Shown here one piece after another: positions 7,366 to 15,114 of a stretch of DNA of 23,334 bases (position 1 is its first letter; the number at the start of each line of letters is the position of its first letter). The position numbers and the translations under genes are program-made. The notes below the pieces were generated by a model, which was not told where the DNA came from, did no database searches, and saw only the letters and a list, made by a program, of their open reading frames with translations. Source of the stretch: Candidatus Atribacteria bacterium. Its GTDB lineage: Bacteria > Atribacterota > Phoenicimicrobiia > Phoenicimicrobiales > Phoenicimicrobiaceae. The stretch lies in assembly GCA_003513845.1 (NCBI GenBank), contig DOTB01000077.1, positions 1-23,334 of the forward strand. Reading direction: 5' to 3'.

Positions 7366-7402
7366 ATGTAAGAATTTACAAGTTTTAAATAATGCTAAAA
7401 TT

Positions 7403-7462
7403 AACAAAATGTATGAAAGATAATAGTAGTATGAATTAAACCCATAATACTATCATTTTGTT
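7403..7462 (+). promoter_or_regulatory. Leader hairpin before rpsU
   Basis: The outer stem is AACAAAATG (7403-7411) / CATTTTGTT (7454-7462). The inner stem is ATAGTAGTATG (7423-7433) / CATAATACTAT (7443-7453) with one mismatch, closing a 9-nt loop. The left side carries an 11-nt bulge. The structure ends about 20 nt before the SD GGGAGGTG (7483-7490) and has no T-run, so it is not a terminator. It may be an autoregulatory or stability element in the bS21 mRNA; that role is inferred. Confidence 0.55.
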
Positions 7463-7495
7463 AGCTTTAATATGAATAGGATGGGAGGTGTAAAT

Positions 7496-7684
7496 GTGAC
7501 CAAAGTAAAAGTAAAAGACAACGAAGAATTAGATCACGCTCTTAGAAGATTTAAAAAAGAATGCCAAAAAAGCGGAATAATTTCTGAAATACGACGTCAT
7601 GAATATTACGAAAAACCAAGCGTTAGAAGAAAAAAGAAAATTCTTGCTGCTCAGAGGAAACAGAAAAAAAGAGGTAGATTTTAA
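7496..7684 (+). CDS. rpsU: 30S ribosomal protein bS21
   Basis: A 62-aa ribosomal protein of the 30S platform near the mRNA exit, involved in initiation. It starts [19 protein letters not shown] and ends in a Lys/Arg-rich tail, with the family core [20 protein letters not shown] and RRKKK. I chose GTG at 7496 over the in-frame ATG at 7472, because a strong SD (GGGAGGTG, 7483-7490) stands 5 nt before it. The extra eight residues are also absent from the family pattern. yqeY starts with no gap after the TAA, an order found in Bacillus and many other bacteria. Confidence 0.96.
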   Translation: MTKVKVKDNEELDHALRRFKKECQKSGIISEIRRHEYYEKPSVRRKKKILAAQRKQKKRGRF

Positions 7685-8152
7685 ATGACCAAAGAATTAT
7701 CTTTAGAAGAAATTATATTCAATGACATGAATAAGGCATTAAAAAATAAAGAAAAATTAAGACTATCAACTTTGCGAATGATTAGGGCAGCAATGAAAAA
7801 TGCTGAAATATCCAAGAAAGATAAACTCACGGAAGATGAAATTATTTCGATATTGAAAAACAATTTAAAGAAAGCTGAAGAATCTTTAGATATTTTTATA
7901 AAAGGGGAAAGACCAGACCTTATTGATAAAGCAAAAAAAGAAATTGAAATAATAAAGGAATATCTTCCTGAACAACTATCTGAAGAGGAAATTACAAGAA
8001 TAGCTAAAGAAACAATTATAAAACATAATTTTAAGACCCTTAAAGACCTTGGCCCTGCTATGAGAGAAATTATGTCCCAACTAAAAGGGAAAGCAGATGG
8101 AAAATTGGTTAATAAAGTAGCGAGGGATTTATTGGAAAATTTAAATAATTGA
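7685..8152 (+). CDS. yqeY: GatB/YqeY domain protein
   Basis: A 155-aa, mostly helical protein of the YqeY family. The family is related to the tail domain of the GatB subunit of the tRNA amidotransferase and presumably binds tRNA, but its own role is undefined. Recognisable points are RLSTLRMIRAAMKNAEI, the central EEIIKEYLPEQLSEEEI-like segment (IIKEYLPEQLSEEE at about 94-107), and the C-terminal MREIMSQLKGKADGKLVNKVARDLL. The ATG abuts the rpsU stop, so translation is coupled; the A/G-rich 3' end of rpsU (AAAAAGAGG) acts as SD. A strong terminator follows, making rpsU-yqeY a two-gene unit. Confidence 0.94.
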   Translation: MTKELSLEEIIFNDMNKALKNKEKLRLSTLRMIRAAMKNAEISKKDKLTEDEIISILKNNLKKAEESLDIFIKGERPDLIDKAKKEIEIIKEYLPEQLSEEEITRIAKETIIKHNFKTLKDLGPAMREIMSQLKGKADGKLVNKVARDLLENLNN

Positions 8153-8156
8153 TGTC

Positions 8157-8214
8157 AATTAAGAAAGACTCATTCTTGCTCTATAGCAAGATATTTGAGC
8201 CTTTCTTAGTTTTT
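8157..8214 (+). terminator. Intrinsic terminator after yqeY
   Basis: A long hairpin has outer stem TAAGAAAG-CTCA (8160-8172) / TGAG-CTTTCTTA (8196-8208) with one A.C mismatch, and inner stem TCTTGC/GCAAGA (8174-8179 / 8186-8191). A T-run (8210-8214) follows immediately. It should end rpsU-yqeY transcription and separate it from nfeD. Confidence 0.8.
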
Positions 8215-8249
8215 ATAATTATATAATTTATTTATCTTGGAGTATCGCA

Positions 8250-8286
8250 GAAGTAAACAAAGGTGCCAGGCACCTTTGTTTACTTC
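8250..8286. repeat. 37-bp near-perfect inverted repeat, copy 1
   Basis: Arms of 18 bases (8250-8267 and 8269-8286) are perfectly complementary around one central A; the core reads AAAGGTGCC-A-GGCACCTTT. There is no T-run, so it is not a typical terminator. A second copy sits at 22493-22535. The shared 31-nt core differs there at one base, while the outermost bases differ yet still pair. REP-like dispersed element (inference). Confidence 0.9.
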
Positions 8287-8326
8287 CTATATTTGTACTA
8301 ACGACTGATTTAGGAGTGCAAATTAT

Positions 8327-9670
8327 TTGATATTTAAAAAGGATTTCAAAAAATATTATGATAAAATATATGTTACATTTATCATAATATTGACAGTTAT
8401 CAGTGTAATTAATTTAGTCACCTTTGCAAATGAAACAGAAAATGTATATGTAATCTCGATTAAAGGAACGATTGACTTAGGCTTATCGTCCTATGTCCAA
8501 AGGACTATAGAAGAGGCGTTATTAAATAAAGCGAAGGCGGTTATTTTAGAAATTGATACCTTCGGTGGAAGGGTTGATGCTGCCGTTCAGGTAAGAGATA
8601 AATTAATAAATTTGAACATACCAAGTGTAGCTTATATTAAGAATAGAGCATGGTCTGCTGGGGCATTGATTGCATTATCTGCAGAATATATTCTAATGGA
8701 TAAAAGCGGTAGTATTGGTGCCGCCGAACCGCAGCCATCTGACGAAAAAACTGTCTCAGCCTTGAGGACTGAATTTGCATCTACTGCTTTAAGTAGAGGG
8801 CGTCCAGAAAAGATAGCGGCTGCAATGGTAGATAAAGATATAGAAATTGAGAACATTATAGAAAAGGATAAAATATTAACTTTAAATGCTGAACAGGCTA
8901 TAAAATTAAATTTTGCAGACGGTATTGTTTCCGATATCAAAGGAGTTTTAGAATTTTTAACTCTCGGCAATGCGAAAATAAAATATATTTACCCTAACTG
9001 GGCAGAGAATGTAAGCCGATTTGTTACCAACCCCACAGTCAGTTCACTGTTATTATCTATAGGATTTTTAGGATTAATAATTGAATTTTGGACCTTGGGC
9101 TGGGGAATTGCCGGAACAATAGGAATAATTTCTCTGTCTTTATTTTTTGGAGGTCATATAATCGTTGGATTGGCTGGGTGGGAAGCAATTATCCTTTTTT
9201 TGGTTGGTTTTTTATTGCTTTTAGCAGAAATATTTTTTATTCCTGGTTTTGGTTTAGCAGGAATAAGCGGAATTATTGCCATTGTAATCAGTATATTTCT
9301 TACCTTTGGAAATGTTATTCAGGCTACTTATTCTATATTAATTGCTTTAAGTTTGTCATTGGTAGGATTTTTCTTATTAATTAGATATATACCTTCTACT
9401 CGAGTCTGGAGAAAATTTATCCTTTTTACTCAGCAGAAAAAAGAGTTGGGATACACGGTTGAAACAAAAGAATTGAAAAAGTTAAAAGGGAAAGAGGGGA
9501 TAACCATTACACCTTTACGTCCATCTGGTATAGTAGAGGTGAATAACCAGAAACTAAATGTTATTACTCGAGGAGAATACATTGATTCTAATACAAAAGT
9601 TAGAATAATAAATATTGAAGGCAACAAGATAACAGTTGAAGCAGTCGATGCTTCTAATAAGACATTGTAA
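8327..9670 (+). CDS. nfeD: NfeD-family membrane serine protease (YqeZ-like, NfeD1b)
   Basis: A 447-aa protein. An N-terminal signal/TM segment (14-34) leads to an extracytoplasmic ClpP-like protease domain (about 38-215), with DTFGGRVDAA at 77-86 and the nucleophile S110 in WSAGAL. Four or five TM helices follow (about 234-355), then a cytoplasmic OB-fold NfeD domain (about 376-442). NfeD proteins partner with SPFH/flotillin proteins in membrane microdomains, and floA is the next gene. In archaeal 1510-N a lysine pairs with the serine; by eye the equivalent position near 151 is not lysine, so activity should not be assumed. The start is TTG, with TAGGAGTG (8311-8318) placed correctly. The upstream sequence is strikingly like that of the VanW gene. 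Confidence 0.92.
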   Translation: MIFKKDFKKYYDKIYVTFIIILTVISVINLVTFANETENVYVISIKGTIDLGLSSYVQRTIEEALLNKAKAVILEIDTFGGRVDAAVQVRDKLINLNIPSVAYIKNRAWSAGALIALSAEYILMDKSGSIGAAEPQPSDEKTVSALRTEFASTALSRGRPEKIAAAMVDKDIEIENIIEKDKILTLNAEQAIKLNFADGIVSDIKGVLEFLTLGNAKIKYIYPNWAENVSRFVTNPTVSSLLLSIGFLGLIIEFWTLGWGIAGTIGIISLSLFFGGHIIVGLAGWEAIILFLVGFLLLLAEIFFIPGFGLAGISGIIAIVISIFLTFGNVIQATYSILIALSLSLVGFFLLIRYIPSTRVWRKFILFTQQKKELGYTVETKELKKLKGKEGITITPLRPSGIVEVNNQKLNVITRGEYIDSNTKVRIINIEGNKITVEAVDASNKTL

Positions 9671-9750
9671 TACTGTGCAGGACAGGCTCAACTTTCTATT
9701 TGTAAAAAATATTATTTTTGGTTATTCTGCACTTGATTTGGGATACATAA

Positions 9751-9775
9751 GTAGGGGCACGATGCATCGTGCCCA
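9751..9775. repeat. Palindromic repeat, copy C (GTAGGGGC...GCCCA)
   Basis: Identical over 25 nt to 3589-3613, including the perfect palindrome (arms 9755-9764 and 9765-9774). It lies in the nfeD-floA gap (9671-9847), where it would form a GC-rich hairpin in an otherwise AT-rich transcript. No T-run follows. Confidence 0.85.
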
Positions 9776-9799
9776 AAAATACTGAAAGACAAAAAGGAT

Positions 9800-9818
9800 G
9801 GAATAGATTATCTATTCC
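9800..9818. repeat. 19-bp inverted repeat GGAATAGAT-T-ATCTATTCC
   Basis: Nine-base arms around one T, 25 nt after palindrome copy C and about 14 nt before the floA SD. Its right half plus G (GATTATCTATTCCG) recurs at 3458-3471, also upstream of a palindrome copy. Could be a protein-binding operator or part of the same dispersed element. Confidence 0.65.
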
Positions 9819-9847
9819 GCAAGAATGATAGGAAAAGGAGGTTAAAG

Positions 9848-10828
9848 ATGATTGATTTATTAATTCCGTTGATTCCGATTATAGTTGTTATTTTCGTAAT
9901 CTATATTTTTTTTCAATTTATACCAGTAGGTTTATGGATTTCAGCTTTAGCTGCTGGAGTAAAGGTAGGGATTTTTACTTTAGTGGGTATGAGACTTAGA
10001 AGGGTACCTCCCCATCAGATTGTCAATGCCTTAATAAAAGCTACCAAAGCTGGATTAACTATTTCTATTGATAAATTAGAGGCACATTACTTAGCCGGAG
10101 GAAATGTTGATAGAGTAGTAGATTCCCTGATTGCTGCTCAGAGAGCAGGGATTCCTCTGTCTTTTGAAAAAGCAACTGCCATTGATTTAGCTGGTAGAAA
10201 TGTTTTGGAAGCAGTTCAGATGAGTGTAAATCCGAAAGTAATAAAGACTCCCGTAGTAGCTGCTGTAGCTAAAAATGGCATTCAAGTTATGGCTACTGCC
10301 AGAGTAACTGTAAGAGCGAATATAGAACGTTTAGTGGGTGGAGCAGGTGAAGAAACAATAATAGCCAGGGTAGGAGAAGGAATTGTAACTACTATTGGTT
10401 CAGCGGAAACCCATAAAGATGTTTTGGAAAACCCGGATAATATTTCCAGGACTGTGTTAAAAAAAGGTTTAGATTCCGGGACAGCTTTTGAGATACTCTC
10501 AATCGATATTGCTGATGTCGATGTAGGTAAAAATATTGGGGCTATGTTACAGACTGATCAAGCAGAAGCTGACAAGAAGATTGCTCAAGCCAGAGCTGAA
10601 CAGAGAAGGGCATTAGCAGTAGCTCAGGAACAGGAAATGAAAGCCCGGGTTCAGGAAATGAAGGCAAAGGTGGTAGAGGCGGAATCAGAAGTTCCCAAAG
10701 CTATGGCAGAAGCACTGAGAACGGGGAAATTAGGAGTAATAGATTATTATAATTTGAAAAATATTGCTGCTGATACTGCTATGAGAGATAGTATCTCTGA
10801 TATATCAAAGAAAAAAGAGACTAAGTAA
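9848..10828 (+). CDS. floA: Flotillin-like protein FloA
   Basis: A 326-aa SPFH scaffold protein that organises membrane microdomains. Hydrophobic segments at about 3-26 and 28-47 anchor it from the cytoplasmic side. The body carries conserved FloA sequence: [56 protein letters not shown] and [12 protein letters not shown]. An Ala/Glu/Lys coiled coil (about 236-290, [25 protein letters not shown]) serves oligomerisation, and [11 protein letters not shown] lies near the end. Length matches the UPF0365/YqfA family. The start has an excellent SD (AAAAGGAGGT, 9833-9842). Its partner nfeD lies immediately upstream, as in Bacillus yqeZ-yqfA. Confidence 0.96.
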   Translation: MIDLLIPLIPIIVVIFVIYIFFQFIPVGLWISALAAGVKVGIFTLVGMRLRRVPPHQIVNALIKATKAGLTISIDKLEAHYLAGGNVDRVVDSLIAAQRAGIPLSFEKATAIDLAGRNVLEAVQMSVNPKVIKTPVVAAVAKNGIQVMATARVTVRANIERLVGGAGEETIIARVGEGIVTTIGSAETHKDVLENPDNISRTVLKKGLDSGTAFEILSIDIADVDVGKNIGAMLQTDQAEADKKIAQARAEQRRALAVAQEQEMKARVQEMKAKVVEAESEVPKAMAEALRTGKLGVIDYYNLKNIAADTAMRDSISDISKKKETK

Positions 10829-10886
10829 AACAGATTTATTTTGCCCTCTTTCACGGGCACAAGTTTGGATAAGGCAGAGTAAGATA

Positions 10887-11333
10887 ATGTCAATAATTCT
10901 TTTTATTTTTTTATTATATATTTTGATAATTTTATTTGGTTGGTTGCAATATCGAATAAAATTATCTAATATATCTGATCAACAAAAAGAAGAATCCATT
11001 GATAAAGAAATTATTATTCAGGATGAAACAAAATTACCTGAGTATAGTAGTAGTTTTAAAAATGTTGACCATAAAGAAATAAAAGATGAGATTATAGTCG
11101 ATGACGAAGTAAAAGAATTTTATAAAGAGGAAGAAAAAAAACCTCTGGATGATAAACCACAGTTAATAGACCAGAAAAAAATTATTTTCGACCAGGAAAG
11201 CGAATTAAAGGAGTATTTGTCTAATGATATATTGGTAAATGGAATAATATTATCAGAGATAATTGCTCCACCTCGAGCCCTAAATCCTTATAAATTTAAA
11301 AAATATAAAAGATGGAGGGAAATTAGTCATTAG
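10887..11333 (+). CDS. Single-TM protein of unknown function between floA and phoH
   Basis: A 148-aa protein that I cannot assign. Residues 2-21 form one TM helix with a short outside start. Residues about 28-110 are highly charged, rich in Glu/Lys/Asp and probably flexible. The last 35 residues look folded and conserved in style: ILVNGIILSEIIAPPRALNPY followed by a basic KFKKYKRW end. The SEI-x-x-PPRALNPY peptide resembles a C-terminal motif I associate with small uncharacterised bacterial proteins, but I cannot verify this. It occupies the place of yqfB-yqfC-yqfD in Bacillus. SD is weak (GCAGAG). Gaps to floA (58 nt) and phoH (21 nt) imply co-transcription. Confidence 0.75.
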   Translation: MSIILFIFLLYILIILFGWLQYRIKLSNISDQQKEESIDKEIIIQDETKLPEYSSSFKNVDHKEIKDEIIVDDEVKEFYKEEEKKPLDDKPQLIDQKKIIFDQESELKEYLSNDILVNGIILSEIIAPPRALNPYKFKKYKRWREISH

Positions 11334-11354
11334 TATTACGAAAGTAGAAATATT

Positions 11355-12341
11355 ATGGAATTGAAAAATGTTATTAAAAAAGATATTTTTATTAAAAATA
11401 AAGATGAATTAAGAGAATTGTTTGGTAAATACGATGAGAATATTAAGTTGATCAATCAATATTTTTCAGTAAAAATATCAACACAAAATGATAGCAAATT
11501 AGTAATATCAGGAATAAAAAAAGAAGTAAACAGTTCAGGTAGGATAATCGAAAGTCTTCTTTCAATAATAAGAGAAGGATATCCTCTTTCTATGTCACAA
11601 GTAAAATATCATATTGAAATGGCCAAAAAAAAGCAGCATTTAGATTGGAAATCATTATATAAAGATATAATATATGTTTTTAAAAAAGAAAAAGAAATCA
11701 GACCCAAAACTTTAGGGCAAAAGAGATTAATAGATGCGGTCAAAAAAAATGAAATTGTCTTTGCTATCGGACCTGCGGGAACAGGAAAAACATATTTAGC
11801 TGTTGCTATGGCCCTTTCAGCTCTAAAAAATGAAGAAGTAAGCAGGATAATTTTAGTTAGACCGGCAGTAGAAGCAGGAGAGAGTTTAGGATATTTACCA
11901 GGAGACTTGTTGGAGAAGATTGACCCTTATTTTCGCCCTTTGTATGATGCAATGTATGAAATGATGCCTGCAGAAAAATTTCAAAAATATATGGAGAGAG
12001 GGATAATAGAGATAGCTCCTTTAGCCTATATGAGAGGAAGAACCTTAAATGATTCCTTTATTATTTTAGACGATGCTCAAAATACTACTTTAGGTCAAAT
12101 GAGAATGTTTTTAACACGTTTTGGTTTCGGTTCCAAAGTTATAATTAACGGAGATATTACCCAGATAGATTTACCACAAAAAGAAAACTCTGGATTGATA
12201 AAGGTCGCAAAAATACTTAAAAATATAGATGGTATCGAATTCATATATCTCACTGACCAGGATGTGGTGAGACATAGATTGGTTCAAGAGATTATTCGTG
12301 CTTACGAAAGAGAAGATTCGCAACACCGGAAAACGGAGTGA
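11355..12341 (+). CDS. phoH: PhoH-like ATPase (YbeZ)
   Basis: A 328-aa cytosolic P-loop ATPase linked to RNA metabolism; it commonly partners YbeY in rRNA maturation and ribosome quality control. The N-terminal part (about 10-100) is the family's KH-like region. The ATPase core has Walker A GPAGTGKT at 139-146, LVRPAVEAGESLGYLPGD at 167-184, and Walker B FIILDDAQNTT at 235-245, where the more usual Asp-Glu is Asp-Asp (D239-D240). GDITQIDLP (about 273-281) and an arginine-containing DQDVVRH end the domain. The stop TGA overlaps the SD region of the next gene, so translation is probably coupled. ybeY lies one gene downstream. Confidence 0.95.
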   Translation: MELKNVIKKDIFIKNKDELRELFGKYDENIKLINQYFSVKISTQNDSKLVISGIKKEVNSSGRIIESLLSIIREGYPLSMSQVKYHIEMAKKKQHLDWKSLYKDIIYVFKKEKEIRPKTLGQKRLIDAVKKNEIVFAIGPAGTGKTYLAVAMALSALKNEEVSRIILVRPAVEAGESLGYLPGDLLEKIDPYFRPLYDAMYEMMPAEKFQKYMERGIIEIAPLAYMRGRTLNDSFIILDDAQNTTLGQMRMFLTRFGFGSKVIINGDITQIDLPQKENSGLIKVAKILKNIDGIEFIYLTDQDVVRHRLVQEIIRAYEREDSQHRKTE

Positions 12342-12346
12342 TTTTT

Positions 12347-14635
12347 ATGTCCATATATGATAAATGGATGAAATGGAAAAATAAAGACAAAATGATAGAA
12401 AAAAGTACTCAGAAAAAGAGCAAATGGGTACAAGGATTGTTTCTACAAAAAATAATGCTTGCTTTTGCTACCTTAATTATTTTAATCTTAATTTTATCTA
12501 TAAATTTCTTTCCCGATAAAATTGTCTTAAAAGAAGGACAAATTAGTTCAAGAGATATTCTTTCGCCAAAAACTGTTGAATTTATAGATTTAGAGACCAC
12601 CCAGAATTTAAAAGAAAAGGCAGCTAAATCCATAAAAGAGGTATATGATTTAAATTTGGCAAATATTGAAAATGCAGAAAAACAGATAGATAATATCTTC
12701 CTAAAAATAAAAGAATACAAAAAAACTCTAATCGAATCTTCAAATTATGCCGATATTAATGCAGAAAACGTAGAAAGATTAACTGATGAAGAACTAAAGA
12801 AAATAGCTCGAGAAATTATCGAAGATTTGGGAATAATTATTAATGAAAATATTATAGTAAGCTGTTTTAGGCTCGATGATTTATCCTTAGATAAGATAAA
12901 TAGAGATATTAAAAATACTGTAAGAAAAATTATGGAACAAGGAATTAAAGAAAATGATTTAGAAAGTGCTAAAAAACAATTGGTAAGAGAAATTAGTGAG
13001 ATTTCTCTTAATCATTATGATGCTTTGATAGCCAGCGAAATTGGTAATGCGGTAATTTTACCCAGTTTATTCTTGAATAAGGAGGAAACCAAAAAAAGAC
13101 GGCAAGAAGCTATCTCTTCTGTCCAGGAAGTTAAAAAGACTATTCAAAAAGGACAGATAATTATAAGAAAAGGAGAAATTGCTACTTCGGAAGATATTGC
13201 TATGCTTAATGCCCTGGGATTACAAAATCCAAAATTTAATTACAATAATGTCATCGGAATAATAATAATTACCGCAATTTTAATTATGTTAGTAGTTTTA
13301 TATTTAAGCTATTTTCATCCAGGGATTTATGAAGACATAAATAAATTAATGTTATTGAGCATTATTTCTATCTTCACAATTTTACTAGCTAGGTTAATTA
13401 GCCAGGTATCAGGATACATAATACCTATTGCTGCGGCTTCGATGTTAATTGCAATTTCTTTAGATCCTAAAATAGCATTATTAATTACTGTATTTTTAAG
13501 TTTATTATTAAGTTTTATTCTTGGAGGAGATATAAATTACATCTTGGTTGCAGTTATTGGTGGAATTGTGGCAATATATAGTATTCGTAAAGCAACTCAA
13601 AGGTCAAGTTTAACCAGAGCAGGTTTAATGGTGGCAGGGATAAATGTAATTACCATATCAGCTTTAGGATTAATAAATAATGAAGGTTATTATATTATTT
13701 TAAAGGAGGATTTGTGGGGGATATTAAATGGTTTTTTAGCAGTTATTCTTACTATTGGAATTTTACCTTTTTTGGAAAGTTTTTTTGACATTACCACATC
13801 TTTTAAACTAATGGAATTATCTAACCCTAATCAGCCTTTGCTGAAGAAACTAATAGTAGAAGCCCCTGGTACCTATCATCATAGTATAGTAGTGGGTAAT
13901 CTTTCTGAAACTGCTGCTGAAGAGATTGGAGGAAATGGATTATTAGCTCGAGTTGGTTCCCTTTATCACGATATAGGTAAAATAAAAAGGCCTTATTTTT
14001 TTACCGAAAATCAAGAAGCTTATAAGAATGTTCATGATGATCTGGAACCCAGTTTAAGTGCTTTAGTTATTGCTTCACATGTTAAGGAAGGGGTGGAATT
14101 AGCTAAGAAACATAAGCTTCCTAAAGATATAATAGATATAATAAGTCAACACCACGGTACTGGCTTGATAACCTATTTCTTTCATAGGGCTTTAAAAGAA
14201 AATGGTTCAAGTACCGATAAAATTGCTGAAGAGAATTACCGCTATTCCGGCCCAAAGCCTCAGACTAAAGAGGCAGGGATTATTTTATTGGCTGATTCAC
14301 TGGAAGCAGCAACAAGAAGCTTAACTAACCCCACACCTACCAGAATAAAAACTCTGGTGAAAGAGATTATTCAGAAAAATTTAGAAAATGCTCAGCTGGA
14401 AGAATGTGACCTAACTTTGAAAGACTTAGACAAAATTGGAGATAGCTTTTCTCGGATACTTACCGGAATGTTTCATAGCAGAGTAGAATATCCTGATGAA
14501 AAGCTAATAAAAAAATTAAAAGAAGAAAAGAAAAAGAATGGAAATCTTGATAAAAAACCAACAGAAAATAATAAAAATAAACCAGAAGAAAATAAGGGAG
14601 ATAATCAGAAAAATTCTACAACAACTAAAGGTTGA
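12347..14635 (+). CDS. pgpH: 7TM-HD phosphodiesterase (PgpH/YqfF family)
   Basis: A 762-aa membrane protein whose relatives hydrolyse c-di-AMP to pApA. The N-terminal TM is at about 32-52. A large extracytoplasmic 7TMR-HD ligand-sensing domain spans about 53-300, followed by seven TM helices (about 302-480). The cytoplasmic HD domain (about 490-710) carries H511-H512 (TYHHS), H541-D542 (YHDIGK), ASHVKEG, SQHHG and LADSLEAATR, covering the expected metal ligands. The C-terminus after HSRVEYP is a Lys/Asn/Glu-rich tail without domain character. I chose ATG 12347, with GGAG (12335-12338) 8 nt upstream; a GTG at 12338 overlapping the phoH stop would destroy that SD. The last 98 nt also encode the start of ybeY. 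Confidence 0.94.
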   Translation: MSIYDKWMKWKNKDKMIEKSTQKKSKWVQGLFLQKIMLAFATLIILILILSINFFPDKIVLKEGQISSRDILSPKTVEFIDLETTQNLKEKAAKSIKEVYDLNLANIENAEKQIDNIFLKIKEYKKTLIESSNYADINAENVERLTDEELKKIAREIIEDLGIIINENIIVSCFRLDDLSLDKINRDIKNTVRKIMEQGIKENDLESAKKQLVREISEISLNHYDALIASEIGNAVILPSLFLNKEETKKRRQEAISSVQEVKKTIQKGQIIIRKGEIATSEDIAMLNALGLQNPKFNYNNVIGIIIITAILIMLVVLYLSYFHPGIYEDINKLMLLSIISIFTILLARLISQVSGYIIPIAAASMLIAISLDPKIALLITVFLSLLLSFILGGDINYILVAVIGGIVAIYSIRKATQRSSLTRAGLMVAGINVITISALGLINNEGYYIILKEDLWGILNGFLAVILTIGILPFLESFFDITTSFKLMELSNPNQPLLKKLIVEAPGTYHHSIVVGNLSETAAEEIGGNGLLARVGSLYHDIGKIKRPYFFTENQEAYKNVHDDLEPSLSALVIASHVKEGVELAKKHKLPKDIIDIISQHHGTGLITYFFHRALKENGSSTDKIAEENYRYSGPKPQTKEAGIILLADSLEAATRSLTNPTPTRIKTLVKEIIQKNLENAQLEECDLTLKDLDKIGDSFSRILTGMFHSRVEYPDEKLIKKLKEEKKKNGNLDKKPTENNKNKPEENKGDNQKNSTTTKG

Positions 14636-14984
14636 TGAGCAGGTAGAGGTTAGCATTCTATTTACTACCGATAAATTTATAAGATATTTAAATAAAAAAT
14701 ATCGAGATATAGATGAACCTACTGATGTCTTATCATTTAGCTTGCAAGAGGAAATAATGAAATACCCCGAAGTACAAGGAAATAGACTTTTAGGTGATGT
14801 AATTATTTCTACTGAGACCGCTCAAAGACAGGCTGATACTTTAAATCATAGTGTCGAAAAAGAGGTAATATTATTACTGATTCACGGTTTACTACATCTA
14901 ATAGGATATGATCATATAGAGGAAGAAGATAGCAAAATTATGCACCAGAAAGAAATGGAATTATTAAGTAACTTTGATTTTTAG
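14538..14984 (+). CDS. ybeY: Endoribonuclease YbeY
   Basis: A 148-aa zinc endoribonuclease for 16S rRNA 3'-end processing and ribosome quality control. The zinc triad is H116, H120 and H126 in HGLLHLIGYDH. Other family marks are RYLNKKYRDIDEPTDVLSF at 49-67 and LLGDVIIS at 84-91. The start at 14538 gives a normal full-length N-terminus (MEILIKNQQ...), which forces a 98-nt overlap with pgpH in another frame. A later start would cut off the first strand and helix. The SD is a poor A/G-rich tract, so translation may depend on ribosomes arriving from pgpH. The phoH-pgpH-ybeY order is the same as in Firmicutes. Confidence 0.95.
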   Translation: MEILIKNQQKIIKINQKKIREIIRKILQQLKVDEQVEVSILFTTDKFIRYLNKKYRDIDEPTDVLSFSLQEEIMKYPEVQGNRLLGDVIISTETAQRQADTLNHSVEKEVILLLIHGLLHLIGYDHIEEEDSKIMHQKEMELLSNFDF

Positions 14985-15002
14985 TTAAAATTTTAATATA
15001 AT
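14974..15002 (+). promoter_or_regulatory. Candidate promoter of the TRAP transporter operon
   Basis: TTGATT (14974-14979) and a perfect TATAAT (14997-15002) are 17 nt apart. The -35 lies within the last codons of ybeY. It would yield a leader of about 190 nt before the receptor gene. The leader has an imperfect hairpin around TTTTTGGCAT/ATGCCCAAAAA (15034-15060) but no T-run after it. Confidence 0.5.
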
Positions 15003-15114
15003 TATATTAACTCTTAATAAATAAAATTATTTTTGGCATTTTCAAAAAATATGCCCAAAAAATTCAACTCAACAATTTAACTCACCATAGGTTAATAAAA
15101 TAAATTTGAAATTT

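Noticed and set aside
8632..8970. 112-aa minus-strand frame inside nfeD
   Set aside because: Antisense shadow of a clearly conserved protease domain, with no SD or recognisable features.
10842..10862. TGCCC/GGGCA mini-hairpin after floA as terminator
   Set aside because: Only five base pairs, an 8-nt loop and no T-run; the next gene is probably co-transcribed.
12338..12346. GTG start of pgpH overlapping the phoH stop
   Set aside because: Uses the SD bases as coding sequence. ATG 12347 has correctly spaced GGAG.
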